The notes beneath the pieces are model-generated. The model was given only the letters and a program-made list of their open reading frames with translations, had not been told where the DNA came from and did no database searches. From Betaproteobacteria bacterium UBA931 (GTDB lineage: Bacteria; Pseudomonadota; Gammaproteobacteria; Burkholderiales; Casimicrobiaceae): a stretch of DNA of 15,237 nucleotides. Numbering within the stretch: the first letter of the stretch is position 1; each line of letters starts with the position of its first letter. Of this stretch, positions 1 through 8,710 are shown piece after piece. A program made the translations under genes and the position numbers. The DNA lies in assembly GCA_002293615.1 (NCBI GenBank), contig DBDN01000091.1:31527-46763 (forward strand). The letters are read 5' to 3'.

Positions 1-2
1 AT

Positions 3-371
3 CATATCCCTTCACTGCCTGGTGCACTCTTGCACAGTATTTGACAGGAAGAACAGATAAAAGGCTCTTTTTTTGCTGTTGATACTCTAGAAAACGCAAG
101 ACTGCAAGTCAAACAAACTCATGAATATATTTCGGGCTATTTGGGCGAGTATAGTCATCTTTTTGCCTATCCATATGGGCAGATGAGTGATTACCTAAAA
201 GATGAGTATTTCCCTAACTATCAGAAAGAGCATGGACAACGCGCAGCGTTCACAACCGAAGGCGCTCCAGTGGCTTTTGGGGTGAATCGCTGGACACTAC
301 CTCGTTTTGTTTGTGGGCAACACTGAAGGTCATCTGAAGAGTTGGTCAGGCTCATCCAGAACCTATAAGGA
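3..371 (+). pseudogene. Polysaccharide deacetylase (NodB-like) remnant, C-terminal part
   Basis: Reading one frame from base 3 gives a continuous protein-like segment that breaks at TGA codons at 42-44 and 324-326 and ends at TAA 369-371. The longest open piece (45-323) contains HLFAYPYGQ and later VNRWTLPRFVCGQH. Both resemble the C-terminal part of polysaccharide deacetylases that act on exported or cell-wall glycans; the FAYPYG segment is a conserved strand of the NodB fold. After the second TGA the frame continues as RSSEELVRLIQNL, as expected if a Trp codon (TGG) became TGA at the end of the family sequence. The N-terminal catalytic half lies outside the window, so only the last 120 or so codons are seen. 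The stretch looks richer in A+T than its neighbours. I infer a decaying gene, perhaps left from a surface-polysaccharide locus. Sequencing error is possible but would have to occur twice. Confidence 0.72.
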
Positions 372-383
372 TCTTATTACTTT

Positions 384-1002
384 TTAAAACGGGCCCAATG
401 CCGAGGCTTTTCGAACCCAAGCCGTTTTTTCTTCCTCTGTGAGCGCTTTTAGCCAAACAACCATTAGATAAGGGATATCTGTGTGAACAAAGCCAACACG
501 CAGATCGACTTGTTCAGCCAATTTATCGCCGACAAAACCCCATATGGCCAAGGCAATCTTTGCCGATTGCGGCAAAACTTTCACGTTGCAGGTATTCGGC
601 AATTCCGCCTGCCTCGCGGATGATGCGACGGTGTGTTGCCGGTATTTTCCGATAAAGATGGTCGTCGAGAACCAACCCGCCACATAGATAACAATTTTCC
701 CATGGTGTTTGATGGACATAGCCGACAGGCATCATTATTTTTTCATCTATCTTGTAAAAAGCGACGAAGTGTCGGGGGGTATTGGGAAAAGAAGGCGTGT
801 TGAAGCGGCGACGAAAAAGCCTGCCAACAAAAAATTCGGCGTTTGCTATTTCCGTGACGCAAAGGATGTCTGAAATACAAGAGGCAGGATAGGAGGCGGT
901 TTCGGATGAAGAGATTTTTTTCTGTGCTGCTCTGGTGGACGTGGTACGGAAAATAGCTTTAACGGCTTTCAAATTTCCCGGAAAATACTTTAGAAATTTC
1001 AT
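384..1002 (-). pseudogene. Frameshifted conserved protein of unknown function downstream of waaA
   Basis: Two minus-strand reading frames join into one protein of about 205 residues. The first frame runs from 1002 down to a TAA near 523. The second carries the remainder to a stop at 384 and ends in SALGPF. Frame one is protein-like up to AAIGKD (codons 573-556), then turns to CLGHMGFCRR and stops. Frame two becomes protein-like from ALAIWGFVGD onward. A single extra base in about 533-562 explains both. That stretch includes AAAACCCC on the plus strand, a homopolymer pair prone to slippage or sequencing error. The ATG at 1002 (MKFLKYF) is preferred over a TTG at 1035 that would overlap the waaA stop. 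A GAGGAG lies within the overlap but far from 1002, so the start is uncertain. I do not recognise the function. Co-direction with waaA suggests envelope-associated work, but this is inference only. Confidence 0.65.
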
Positions 1003-1031
1003 GGATAGTCTAAATAAAAGAAAAATGCTCC

Positions 1032-2330
1032 TCAAGTTTTCGGAGCTGAAAAGAATTGTTTATTTTCCAAGCGCTTTTCCAGCCATCGCATCAGGTTTTC
1101 CGTTGCGCCGCGATGTTGCGTTAAAAATCGATGCCCCGCTTCGCGCATGATATGGCATTGTTCGGGATGGCTCAATAGTTCACCGACAGCAGCGATCAAT
1201 TCATCGGCGTCACGTACACGTCGCGTCGCGCCACCTTGATGCGCAGCCGCGCTGATTTCCTGGAAATTGAAAGTATGCGTGCCGACCAGTGTTGGAATAC
1301 CGATACTGATTGGCTCCAGAATATTTTGCCCACCGAACGGCAACAAGCTGCCGCCGACAAAAGCAATATCTGCTGCCGCGTAATAGGCAAACAACTCGCC
1401 CATCGAGTCTCCGAGAATGAATTTTGTCGCCGGAGAAATCATTTGGTTTTCACTACGCTGGATAAAAGCAAGATGGTGCTCCTTTAAAAGAGCGGCAACG
1501 ATATCGAAGCGTTCGGGATGGCGCGGCACGATGATGATGCGGAGGTTTTTCGGTAATTGATCGGCGTGGCGAAGAAATGCGTCGAGAATCAGTGCTTCCT
1601 CGCCGTCACGGGTGGATGCGATGACCCAGATCGGGCTGTCGCCGTCGGCAAATCGCCGACGGAATGTTTTACCCAAGTCAAGCATGCCTTCCGGTGCGCG
1701 GATGTCGAATTTAAGGTTGCCGGTGACCGTCACGTCGTTTGCGCCGAGGGCAGTCAAGCGCGCCGCATCGTCCCCGGTTTGTGCGGCAACGCCTGTAAGC
1801 GCGGCAAAGATTGGGCGCGTGAACGACGCAAAGCGTCGATAGCGCTGCGCCGAGCGCGCCGACATCCGCGCGTTGATCAGAAAACAGGGAATACCGGCGC
1901 GTCGGCATTCGTCGATCACATTCGGCCAGAGTTCCGTTTCCATAAAAAATGCGGCACGCGGTGCAAAATGAGCAAGGAAACGGCGTACCGCAAAACGATA
2001 ATCGTAAGGCAACCATGCTTGCGTGACGCGCTGGCCATAAAGTGCTTTGCCGGTGGCGCGTCCGGTGGCGGTCATGTGCGTCAATACGATTGGCGTTTGC
2101 GGGAACCGTTTTTCCAGCTGGTCGATCAGCGGTGCGGCGGCGCGGGTTTCACCGACGGAAACCGCGTGAATCCAGATGGCGCCACGCATGGAAGGCGCGC
2201 GGTAATATCCGAAACGTTCGCCGATGTGAGCGCGGTAACCGGGATTTTTACGTCCGCGCCAGTACAGGCGCGCGATGAGTAATGGCATCAGCAACCAACC
2301 GATAAGGGTATATAAGCCGTGCCAGATCAT
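1032..2330 (-). CDS. waaA: 3-deoxy-D-manno-octulosonic acid (Kdo) transferase WaaA
   Basis: WaaA transfers Kdo from CMP-Kdo to the lipid A precursor at the cytoplasmic face of the inner membrane, an essential step of LPS core assembly. The protein has 432 residues, close to the family norm of about 425. It opens with a hydrophobic membrane anchor (residues 5-20), then HAVSVGET with the catalytic glutamate near residue 61. Further family motifs are METELWPN near 130, a PRHPERF near 270 and the acceptor/donor segment GGQNILEPISIG near 335. It begins ATG at 2330, and this start overlaps the waaC stop by four bases, indicating translational coupling. Its own stop precedes the broken downstream gene. 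The identification is firm. Whether it adds one or two Kdo residues cannot be read from the sequence. Confidence 0.96.
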   Translation of the reverse strand: MIWHGLYTLIGWLLMPLLIARLYWRGRKNPGYRAHIGERFGYYRAPSMRGAIWIHAVSVGETRAAAPLIDQLEKRFPQTPIVLTHMTATGRATGKALYGQRVTQAWLPYDYRFAVRRFLAHFAPRAAFFMETELWPNVIDECRRAGIPCFLINARMSARSAQRYRRFASFTRPIFAALTGVAAQTGDDAARLTALGANDVTVTGNLKFDIRAPEGMLDLGKTFRRRFADGDSPIWVIASTRDGEEALILDAFLRHADQLPKNLRIIIVPRHPERFDIVAALLKEHHLAFIQRSENQMISPATKFILGDSMGELFAYYAAADIAFVGGSLLPFGGQNILEPISIGIPTLVGTHTFNFQEISAAAHQGGATRRVRDADELIAAVGELLSHPEQCHIMREAGHRFLTQHRGATENLMRWLEKRLENKQFFSAPKT

Positions 2331-3331
2331 GCGTTTTTCTCGCGGTTTTTCCTATCGGGCAGCGCTTTCACGCAGCGGAGCACTTGCGCCGGATCGGGCA
2401 TAACGCCGTGTTCCCCGATATCCTGCGCGTGCGCGCCTTGGACGGCGACGCCAAGCTGGCGCGGCGATGTCGCGGTGAAAATGGCGACAGTTGGTGTGCC
2501 CAACGCCGCCGCATAATGGGTTAATCCAGTATCGACGCCGATTGTCCAGCGCGCTTGCTGCAAGAATTGGCCGAGCGATGTCAGCGATAAATGCGGCAAA
2601 ATTTGCGTGTGCGTAAATCCCTGCGCCAGCCGTTGGCAACGCGCCTGTTCGTCGGCATTGCCCCATGGCAATAATACGGCGAGACCGCTCGCGGCACAGT
2701 CTGCGATGACGGCGCGCCAATGATCCTCCGGCCACAGCTTATCGTCCCGCGATGTTGCCGTTAACAACATTACATACGGTGATTTTGGCAAAGTTTGCAG
2801 CGTATGAAACGCCCATTGCCAGCGCGGCGTTTCATGGATATCGTATCCCAGAGCCGCCGCCGCCAGAAGACGGCAGCGTTCGACAAAATGCAACGTGCGC
2901 GGCACACTGTGCGTTTTCTGGTAAAAAAAAGTCGCGAGCGGCTCGCGAATGGACGCGCGATCAAACCCATGCCGCTCTTTGGCGTTTGCCCATTGACCGA
3001 TCAATGCGCTTTTGACTTGCTCGTTAAGATCAATCGCCAGATCGTATGATTCTTTGCGAAGCGTACGACGGAAAACCGCCAGTTCGCGCCAGGCGCTCAT
3101 GTGTCTCCAATTTTTTCGCCAGCGGCGTAACGCAAACAAAATAACGCGGCGCGCGCCTGCCAGACGGGGAATGTCGGCAAACGCTTCTTCGACGACCCAG
3201 TCGATTTTTGCATCCGGATACGTTCGTCGAATGTCCGCCAGCACAGCCGAAGCGTACACGACATCGCCAAGCGAGGATGTCCGTATAATCAGGATACGCG
3301 GAGACGCAGGACAGGGAGGCGGGTGAGGCAT
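2327..3331 (-). CDS. waaC: LPS heptosyltransferase I WaaC
   Basis: WaaC adds the first L-glycero-D-manno-heptose to Kdo2-lipid A using ADP-heptose (family GT9, inner membrane, cytoplasmic side). Family signs are RILIIRTSSLGDVV near the N-terminus (the Asp of SLGD is the proposed base), the HGFDRASIREPLA segment, TATSRDDKLWPEDHW near the donor site, and the C-terminal GVDTGLTHYAAALG loop. Starting at the ATG at 3331 (MPHPPP) gives 334 residues, close to the usual 320-330. The open frame extends upstream to 3586, but that extension lacks family similarity and overlaps the divergent glycosyltransferase. No clear Shine-Dalgarno is seen at 3331; the next upstream ATG is at 3412. The stop overlaps the waaA start, so the two core genes form an operon. 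Confidence 0.93.
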   Translation of the reverse strand: MPHPPPCPASPRILIIRTSSLGDVVYASAVLADIRRTYPDAKIDWVVEEAFADIPRLAGARRVILFALRRWRKNWRHMSAWRELAVFRRTLRKESYDLAIDLNEQVKSALIGQWANAKERHGFDRASIREPLATFFYQKTHSVPRTLHFVERCRLLAAAALGYDIHETPRWQWAFHTLQTLPKSPYVMLLTATSRDDKLWPEDHWRAVIADCAASGLAVLLPWGNADEQARCQRLAQGFTHTQILPHLSLTSLGQFLQQARWTIGVDTGLTHYAAALGTPTVAIFTATSPRQLGVAVQGAHAQDIGEHGVMPDPAQVLRCVKALPDRKNREKNA

Positions 3332-3437
3332 AAACGCAAAAAATGGATCATAATCTCCGGCATTGTAATGGATTGCGCCTGCGCCGCGGGTGCGCTGACG
3401 TACAATAAGCATCTTAAAAGCGCCATAGCTTGGCCAA
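3332..3437. promoter_or_regulatory. Divergent intergenic region between the waaC and glycosyltransferase groups
   Basis: This gap separates two oppositely transcribed groups, so it must hold promoters for both unless each is driven from elsewhere. On the plus strand GTACAAT at 3400-3406 has a good -10 hexamer (TACAAT). Its nearest -35-like hexamer, TTGCGC (3373-3378), is 22 bases away, too far for a normal sigma-70 site. On the minus strand another TACAAT-like hexamer (TTACAATGCC) lies at about 3361-3368. No convincing -35 was found for either, so the assignment is weak. Confidence 0.3.
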
Positions 3438-4250
3438 ATGGAAAATGTGAAACGAATGCCCGAATCTGCCCGGAAACTTCCTTTGTCGTTGGTGTTGATC
3501 ACGTTTAATGCGGGAACATCGCTGAAAGCATGTTTGGCGTCGGTGCCGTTTGCGGATGAGATCGTCATCGTCGACTCGGGAAGCACGGACGATACACGCG
3601 ATATTGCCGCCGCATACGGTGCAAAAGTTGTCCATCAAGAATGGTTGGGGTTTGGTGCGCAGAAAAACAGGGCGGTCGCTGCTGCAAATAACGACTGGGT
3701 ATTATGTTTGGATGCCGATGAGCGCTTGACGCCTGAGTTGGCGCAAACCATTGCCGCGTTGTGGCGTGATGGCGCCGCGCCGAGCGCGCCCGCTTTTGCC
3801 TTGTGCCGACGTAACCGTTTTCTTGGGCGCTGGTTGCGCCATGGCGAAGGCTACCCCGATTGGGTGGTGCGCCTGTTTGATCGACGGCGAGCGCGTTGGA
3901 GCGGCGATGTGGTGCACGAGAAAGTAATCACTGACGGCGCGCCGGGGCGTTTATCCGGCGATCTGTTGCACGAATCGGCAGAGTCGATCGATGATTATGT
4001 CGCCAAGCAAAACCGTTATACCTCAATGCAAGCCGAACGCGATTTTGCCCAGGGAAAACGCGTGACCGTACCGCGTATGTTGGCGTCGCCCCTAGCGCGT
4101 TTTTTCCGTTTTTATGTTGTCAAAGGCGGCTTTCTTGACGGCATCGCCGGATTTGCGCACATTGCGATCGGCGCGTGGGCAAGTTTTTTGAAATATGCCA
4201 AGCTTTATGCGTTACAGCAAAAGCCGCACTTCCCGGATAAACGCCTATGA
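3438..4250 (+). CDS. Family 2 glycosyltransferase of the WaaE/KdtX type (LPS core)
   Basis: A GT-A fold glycosyltransferase (GT2) with LVLITFNAG at the N-terminus, DSGSTDDT at residues 46-53, and LDADERL at 91-97 as the metal/nucleotide-sugar DxD site. GFGAQKNRA and the C-terminal FARDF/GGFLDG-type region with a hydrophobic amphipathic tail match the KdtX/WaaE group, which adds a glucose to the inner core in several Gram-negatives. With the ATG at 3438 it has 270 residues; an ATG at 3456 (MPESARK) would give 264. Neither has a strong ribosome site. The stop overlaps the next start by four bases. The exact sugar and linkage cannot be told from sequence. The position facing waaC supports a core-assembly role. 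Confidence 0.85.
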   Translation: MENVKRMPESARKLPLSLVLITFNAGTSLKACLASVPFADEIVIVDSGSTDDTRDIAAAYGAKVVHQEWLGFGAQKNRAVAAANNDWVLCLDADERLTPELAQTIAALWRDGAAPSAPAFALCRRNRFLGRWLRHGEGYPDWVVRLFDRRRARWSGDVVHEKVITDGAPGRLSGDLLHESAESIDDYVAKQNRYTSMQAERDFAQGKRVTVPRMLASPLARFFRFYVVKGGFLDGIAGFAHIAIGAWASFLKYAKLYALQQKPHFPDKRL

Positions 4251-5251
4251 ACGTTCCTTGCCTTTCCGCCGCCGATCATGTGCTGGTGACGGGCGTTGCC
4301 GGGTTTATTGGTATGCATGTCGCGCAACGGCTGTGCCGAAGCGGCGTGTCGGTGACCGGTGTCGATAATTTTGACCCTTATTACGATGTACGCCTGAAAG
4401 AAGCGCGCATCGCTCAATTGGCGGCATACAAGAATTTCACGCTGTTCCGACGCGATCTTGCCGACGAAGAAACGACGCGCGCGCTTTTCCAGAATAATCG
4501 CTTTACCCATGTCATTCATTTGGCGGCACAGCCGGGCGTGCGTTATTCGCTGCAAAACCCCGCCGCGTATTTGCGCAACAATATCATCGCTTTCGGCCAT
4601 CTCCTTGAAGGTTGCCGTCATGGCGATATTCGTCATCTGGTTTATGCCTCGTCGTCGTCGGTGTACGGCGCCAACCACAAGCTGCCTTTTTCTGAGGGCC
4701 AGCCGGTTGATCATCCGGTCAGTATTTACGCCGCCACCAAAAAAGCCGACGAGTTGATGGCGCACAGTTACAGCCATTTATATCGATTGCCGACTACCGG
4801 TTTGCGTTTCTTTACGGTGTATGGCCCTTGGGGGCGTCCCGACATGTCGCCGATGCTTTTTGCCGACGCCATTCTGAGCGACCGCCCGATCAAGGTATTC
4901 AATCACGGCAAGATGCGTCGAGATTTTACTTTTGTCGACGATATTGTCGAAGGCGTAGTGCGTATTGTTGCGCTTGTGCCGAAAAACAATCCGGCCGACG
5001 GTGCGCCATATGCGATATACAACATCGGCAACCATACGCCGGTGGAACTGGAAACATTTATTGATACGCTGGCAGCCTTGATCGGTAAACCGGCGCGGCG
5101 CGAATATCTGCCGATGCAACCGGGCGATGTTGAGGCAACATATGCCGACGTATCACGTCTTGCCGCGCTTACCGGTTTTTCGCCCGATACCAAGCTGGAG
5201 GACGGGTTGCTGCGATTTGTTGATTGGTATGTGCATTGGTGCGGGTGCTAG
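4247..5251 (+). CDS. UDP-glucuronate 4-epimerase-like NAD-dependent epimerase
   Basis: An extended short-chain dehydrogenase/reductase of 334 residues. The Rossmann motif GVAGFIG is at residues 16-22. The active-site serines are in YASSSSVYG (133-141), and the catalytic pair Tyr161 and Lys165 sits in YAATK. The segment VDNFDPYYDVRLKEARI is characteristic of UDP-glucuronate 4-epimerases (CapI/LspL type), which make UDP-galacturonate. FFTVYGPWGRPDMS and DFTFVDDIVEGV agree. UDP-GlcNAc or UDP-glucose epimerases are related alternatives but usually lack the PYYDVRLKEAR signature. It overlaps the preceding glycosyltransferase by four bases (ATGA), so the two are probably co-translated. Galacturonate often decorates LPS core or capsule, which fits the neighbourhood. 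No UDP-glucose dehydrogenase gene is in the window to supply UDP-GlcA. Confidence 0.85.
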   Translation: MNVPCLSAADHVLVTGVAGFIGMHVAQRLCRSGVSVTGVDNFDPYYDVRLKEARIAQLAAYKNFTLFRRDLADEETTRALFQNNRFTHVIHLAAQPGVRYSLQNPAAYLRNNIIAFGHLLEGCRHGDIRHLVYASSSSVYGANHKLPFSEGQPVDHPVSIYAATKKADELMAHSYSHLYRLPTTGLRFFTVYGPWGRPDMSPMLFADAILSDRPIKVFNHGKMRRDFTFVDDIVEGVVRIVALVPKNNPADGAPYAIYNIGNHTPVELETFIDTLAALIGKPARREYLPMQPGDVEATYADVSRLAALTGFSPDTKLEDGLLRFVDWYVHWCGC

Positions 5252-5280
5252 GCCTTGCTACACATGAAACATATGCTCAA

Positions 5281-5287
5281 GTACAAT
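5281..5287 (+). promoter_or_regulatory. Candidate -10 region upstream of rfbB
   Basis: GTACAAT in the 87-bp gap between the epimerase and rfbB includes a good -10 hexamer (TACAAT 5282-5287). The nearest TTG-type hexamer (TTGCTA 5255-5260) is 21 bases upstream, longer than the usual 16-18. The same GTACAAT word occurs in two other intergenic gaps of this window. Confidence 0.3.
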
Positions 5288-5338
5288 AATGCATCACGAG
5301 AGTGCGCATTGCGGAAAAAATAATATCGGAGATTACGC

Positions 5339-6391
5339 ATGATTTTGGTTACGGGCGGCGCCGGGTTTATCGGCGCTAATTTTATACTTGAATGGTTGGG
5401 GTGCGGGGACGAGGCTGTTCTCAATATCGATAAGCTGACTTATGCCGGTAATATCGATAATCTCGCGCCGCTCAAAAGTGATGCGCGCCATATTTTTGTT
5501 CGTGCCGATATCGGCGACACATCGACCATTGGGACGTTGCTTAAAAAATATCAGCCGCGCGCGATCGTTCATTTCGCTGCCGAGTCGCATGTGGATCGCT
5601 CGATTCATGGCCCCGCCGATTTTATCGAAACCAATATTGTCGGAACATTTCGTTTGCTTGAGTCGGCGCGCGCTTACTGGCAATCTTTGCCGGACGACGC
5701 GCGGCAATCATTCCGTTTTCTGCATGTTTCAACGGACGAGGTGTACGGTTCGCTGAGCGCTGACGACCCGGCTTTTTCCGAGATGACGCCATACGCGCCG
5801 AACAGCCCATATTCGGCATCAAAGGCCTCCTCGGATCATTTGGTGCGCGCTTATTATCATACGTATCGGTTGCCGACGCTGACAACCAACTGTTCGAATA
5901 ATTATGGCCCCCGCCAATTTCCGGAAAAACTCATCCCGTTGATGATCATCAACGCATTGGCCGGTAAAGCGTTGCCCGTGTATGGCGACGGTAAAAATAT
6001 CCGTGATTGGCTTTATGTCGACGATCATTGTTCGGCGATTCGTACTGTTCTGGCAAAAGGCGTGCCCGGCGAAGTGTACAATATCGGCGGTAACGCCGAA
6101 ATGGCCAATATCGACGTCGTGCATACGCTGTGCCGACTGCTCAAAGAGATTTATCCCGATAAAGACTTTACCGAACAAATCACGTTTGTCAAAGATCGCC
6201 CCGGTCACGATCGTCGTTACGCGATCAATGCCGAAAAAATCTGTACACAACTTGGCTGGCGTCCTCGGGAAACCTTCGCTACCGGCCTTGCCAAGACCAT
6301 ACGCTGGTATCTTGACCATCAGGATTGGCTTGACGCGGTGAACAATAAAACCTATCAACAATGGATTGATAGACATTACGTACAAGGGTAA
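5339..6391 (+). CDS. rfbB: dTDP-glucose 4,6-dehydratase RfbB (RmlB)
   Basis: Second enzyme of dTDP-L-rhamnose synthesis: it dehydrates dTDP-glucose to dTDP-4-keto-6-deoxyglucose using bound NAD+. The 350-residue length is typical. GGAGFIG (residues 6-12) binds NAD. STDEVYG (131-137) supplies the catalytic Thr132-Asp133-Glu134, and YSASK gives Tyr158 and Lys162. NCSNNYGPRQFPEKLIP and the DRPGHDRRYAI segment near the C-terminus are diagnostic for RmlB against other SDR epimerases. A GGAG at about 5325 lies 9-10 bases before the ATG. It opens the rfbBACD block, whose product feeds rhamnosyltransferases of LPS or another surface glycan. None of these is in the window. Confidence 0.97.
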   Translation: MILVTGGAGFIGANFILEWLGCGDEAVLNIDKLTYAGNIDNLAPLKSDARHIFVRADIGDTSTIGTLLKKYQPRAIVHFAAESHVDRSIHGPADFIETNIVGTFRLLESARAYWQSLPDDARQSFRFLHVSTDEVYGSLSADDPAFSEMTPYAPNSPYSASKASSDHLVRAYYHTYRLPTLTTNCSNNYGPRQFPEKLIPLMIINALAGKALPVYGDGKNIRDWLYVDDHCSAIRTVLAKGVPGEVYNIGGNAEMANIDVVHTLCRLLKEIYPDKDFTEQITFVKDRPGHDRRYAINAEKICTQLGWRPRETFATGLAKTIRWYLDHQDWLDAVNNKTYQQWIDRHYVQG

Positions 6392-6398
6392 TGGCGAT

Positions 6399-7283
<885 letters not shown>

Positions 7284-7285
7284 CC

Positions 7286-7828
7286 ATGAATATCATCGAT
7301 ACCAAAATTCCGGAAGTTAAAATTATTGAGCCGCGCGTTTTTTCCGATGCGCGCGGCTTTTTTTATGAAAGCTGGAATCAGCGGGTATTGGCAAACGCGG
7401 GGCTTGACGTCCATTTTGTGCAAGACAATCACTCGCGATCCGTTCGCAACGTATTGCGCGGTTTACATTATCAGATTCGATATCCGCAAGGCAAACTGGT
7501 GCGTGCCGTCGTCGGCGAGGTTTTTGATGTTGCGGTCGATTTGCGTAAAAGCGCGCCGACGTTCGGGCAATGGGTCGGCGTCACATTATCCGCCGAAAAC
7601 AAACGCATGTTCTGGATTCCGCCCGGGTTTGCCCACGGCTTCGTCGTTCGCTCGGAAGTTGCGGAGTTTCTCTACAAAGCCACCGATTATTGGCATGCCG
7701 AGCATGAACGTACTTTATTGTGGAACGATCCTGCACTTGCCATTGACTGGCGCATTGACGGGGAGCCGATCATGGCCGACAAAGACCGGCAAGGCGTACC
7801 GTTGGGGGACGCCGAGGTGTACGCATGA
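7286..7828 (+). CDS. rfbC: dTDP-4-dehydrorhamnose 3,5-epimerase RfbC (RmlC)
   Basis: Third step: double epimerisation of dTDP-4-keto-6-deoxyglucose. A cupin-fold protein of 180 residues, as expected. RNVLRGLHYQ holds the catalytic His61. The FFYESWNQ segment and FWIPPGFAHGF (the second conserved cupin strand) are present, as is a Tyr in FLYKATDYW that corresponds to the usual acid. The ATG at 7286 is two codons inside a possible GTG start at 7280 that overlaps the rfbA stop. The ATG is chosen because it gives the conventional N-terminus. The stop overlaps the rfbD start (ATGA). Confidence 0.95.
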   Translation: MNIIDTKIPEVKIIEPRVFSDARGFFYESWNQRVLANAGLDVHFVQDNHSRSVRNVLRGLHYQIRYPQGKLVRAVVGEVFDVAVDLRKSAPTFGQWVGVTLSAENKRMFWIPPGFAHGFVVRSEVAEFLYKATDYWHAEHERTLLWNDPALAIDWRIDGEPIMADKDRQGVPLGDAEVYA

Positions 7829-8709
7829 GCTTTGCCAATATTCTGGTGCTCGGCCGCGATGGGCAAATCGGCTCATCGCTTGTCCGGCAATTGCCGCAAG
7901 CGTTTCCCGATGCGCGTATTACCGCTACCGAGGCCGATGAAATTGATTTGATGTGCAACGATTCCATTGCACAAGCCGTGCGTGCGATCAACCCCGACTT
8001 GATTGTGAACGCCGCCGCTTATACCGCTGTTGATCGGGCCGAGAGCGATACCGAAGCGGCGCATCAAATCAACGCGGTTGCGCCCGGCGTACTTGCCGAA
8101 GAAGCGCTGCGCTGCGGCGCTTTGTTGATTCATTATTCGACCGATTATGTTTTTGACGGTACAAAAACTTTGCCGTATCTTGAGGACGACAAACCGTGCC
8201 CGCTCAATGTTTACGGACAAAGCAAATACGCGGGCGAAATTGCCGTCGCCCAAACCGAAGCATATGCGCTGACGTTGCGGACCAGCTGGGTCTATGGCGC
8301 ATACGGCAAGAATTTTCTGTTGACGATGTTGCGCTTGGGAAAAGAGCGCGATGAATTGCGCGTTGTTGACGATCAAATCGGCGTGCCCAACGAAAGCGGC
8401 ACACTGGCGGCGTTTACCATAAAGCTTGCCCGGAAAGGCGCTTCTTTTTTAAAAGAGCGAAGGGGCTTGTATCATTTTTCCGCCGTTGGGCAAACAAGCT
8501 GGTTCGGTTTTGCGCAAGCGATTTTCGCGGATTTTCCGAATCCTCCGAAATTAACGCCGATCTCAACGAAAAATTATCCTTTACCGGCGCAACGGCCGAT
8601 GTTCGGCGTGCTCGGCGCGCAACGATTGGCCGATACTTTTTCGTTGACGATGCCTGATTGGCGTATCGGGCTTGATGAATGCCTCACTCAACTAAAGAAT
8701 CGCCCGTAA
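7825..8709 (+). CDS. rfbD: dTDP-4-dehydrorhamnose reductase RfbD (RmlD)
   Basis: Last step: NAD(P)H-dependent reduction to dTDP-L-rhamnose. The 294-residue SDR has LGRDGQIGSSL (9-19) for the dinucleotide, VNAAAYTAVDRAE (61-73), YSTDYVFDG (104-112) and the catalytic YGQSK (Tyr130, Lys134), all classic RmlD motifs. TSWVYGAYGKNF follows. The order rfbB-A-C-D without inserted genes means the pathway is complete here. It ends one base before the start of the secreted protease, so readthrough and translational coupling into that gene are likely. Confidence 0.95.
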   Translation: MSFANILVLGRDGQIGSSLVRQLPQAFPDARITATEADEIDLMCNDSIAQAVRAINPDLIVNAAAYTAVDRAESDTEAAHQINAVAPGVLAEEALRCGALLIHYSTDYVFDGTKTLPYLEDDKPCPLNVYGQSKYAGEIAVAQTEAYALTLRTSWVYGAYGKNFLLTMLRLGKERDELRVVDDQIGVPNESGTLAAFTIKLARKGASFLKERRGLYHFSAVGQTSWFGFAQAIFADFPNPPKLTPISTKNYPLPAQRPMFGVLGAQRLADTFSLTMPDWRIGLDECLTQLKNRP

Positions 8710-8710
8710 T

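Noticed and set aside
42..326. In-frame TGA codons read as Trp or selenocysteine (recoding).
   Set aside because: TGA ends several clear genes here (waaA, rfbA, trmL), TGG is used freely, and no hairpin typical of a SECIS element was noticed after either TGA.
1557..2282. A 241-codon open frame on the plus strand.
   Set aside because: It lies antisense to waaA, has arginine/cysteine-rich composition typical of shadow frames and no recognisable motif.
6366..6398. Upstream ATG for rfbA.
   Set aside because: It adds residues outside the family N-terminus and overlaps the rfbB end; the ATG at 6399 gives the normal length.
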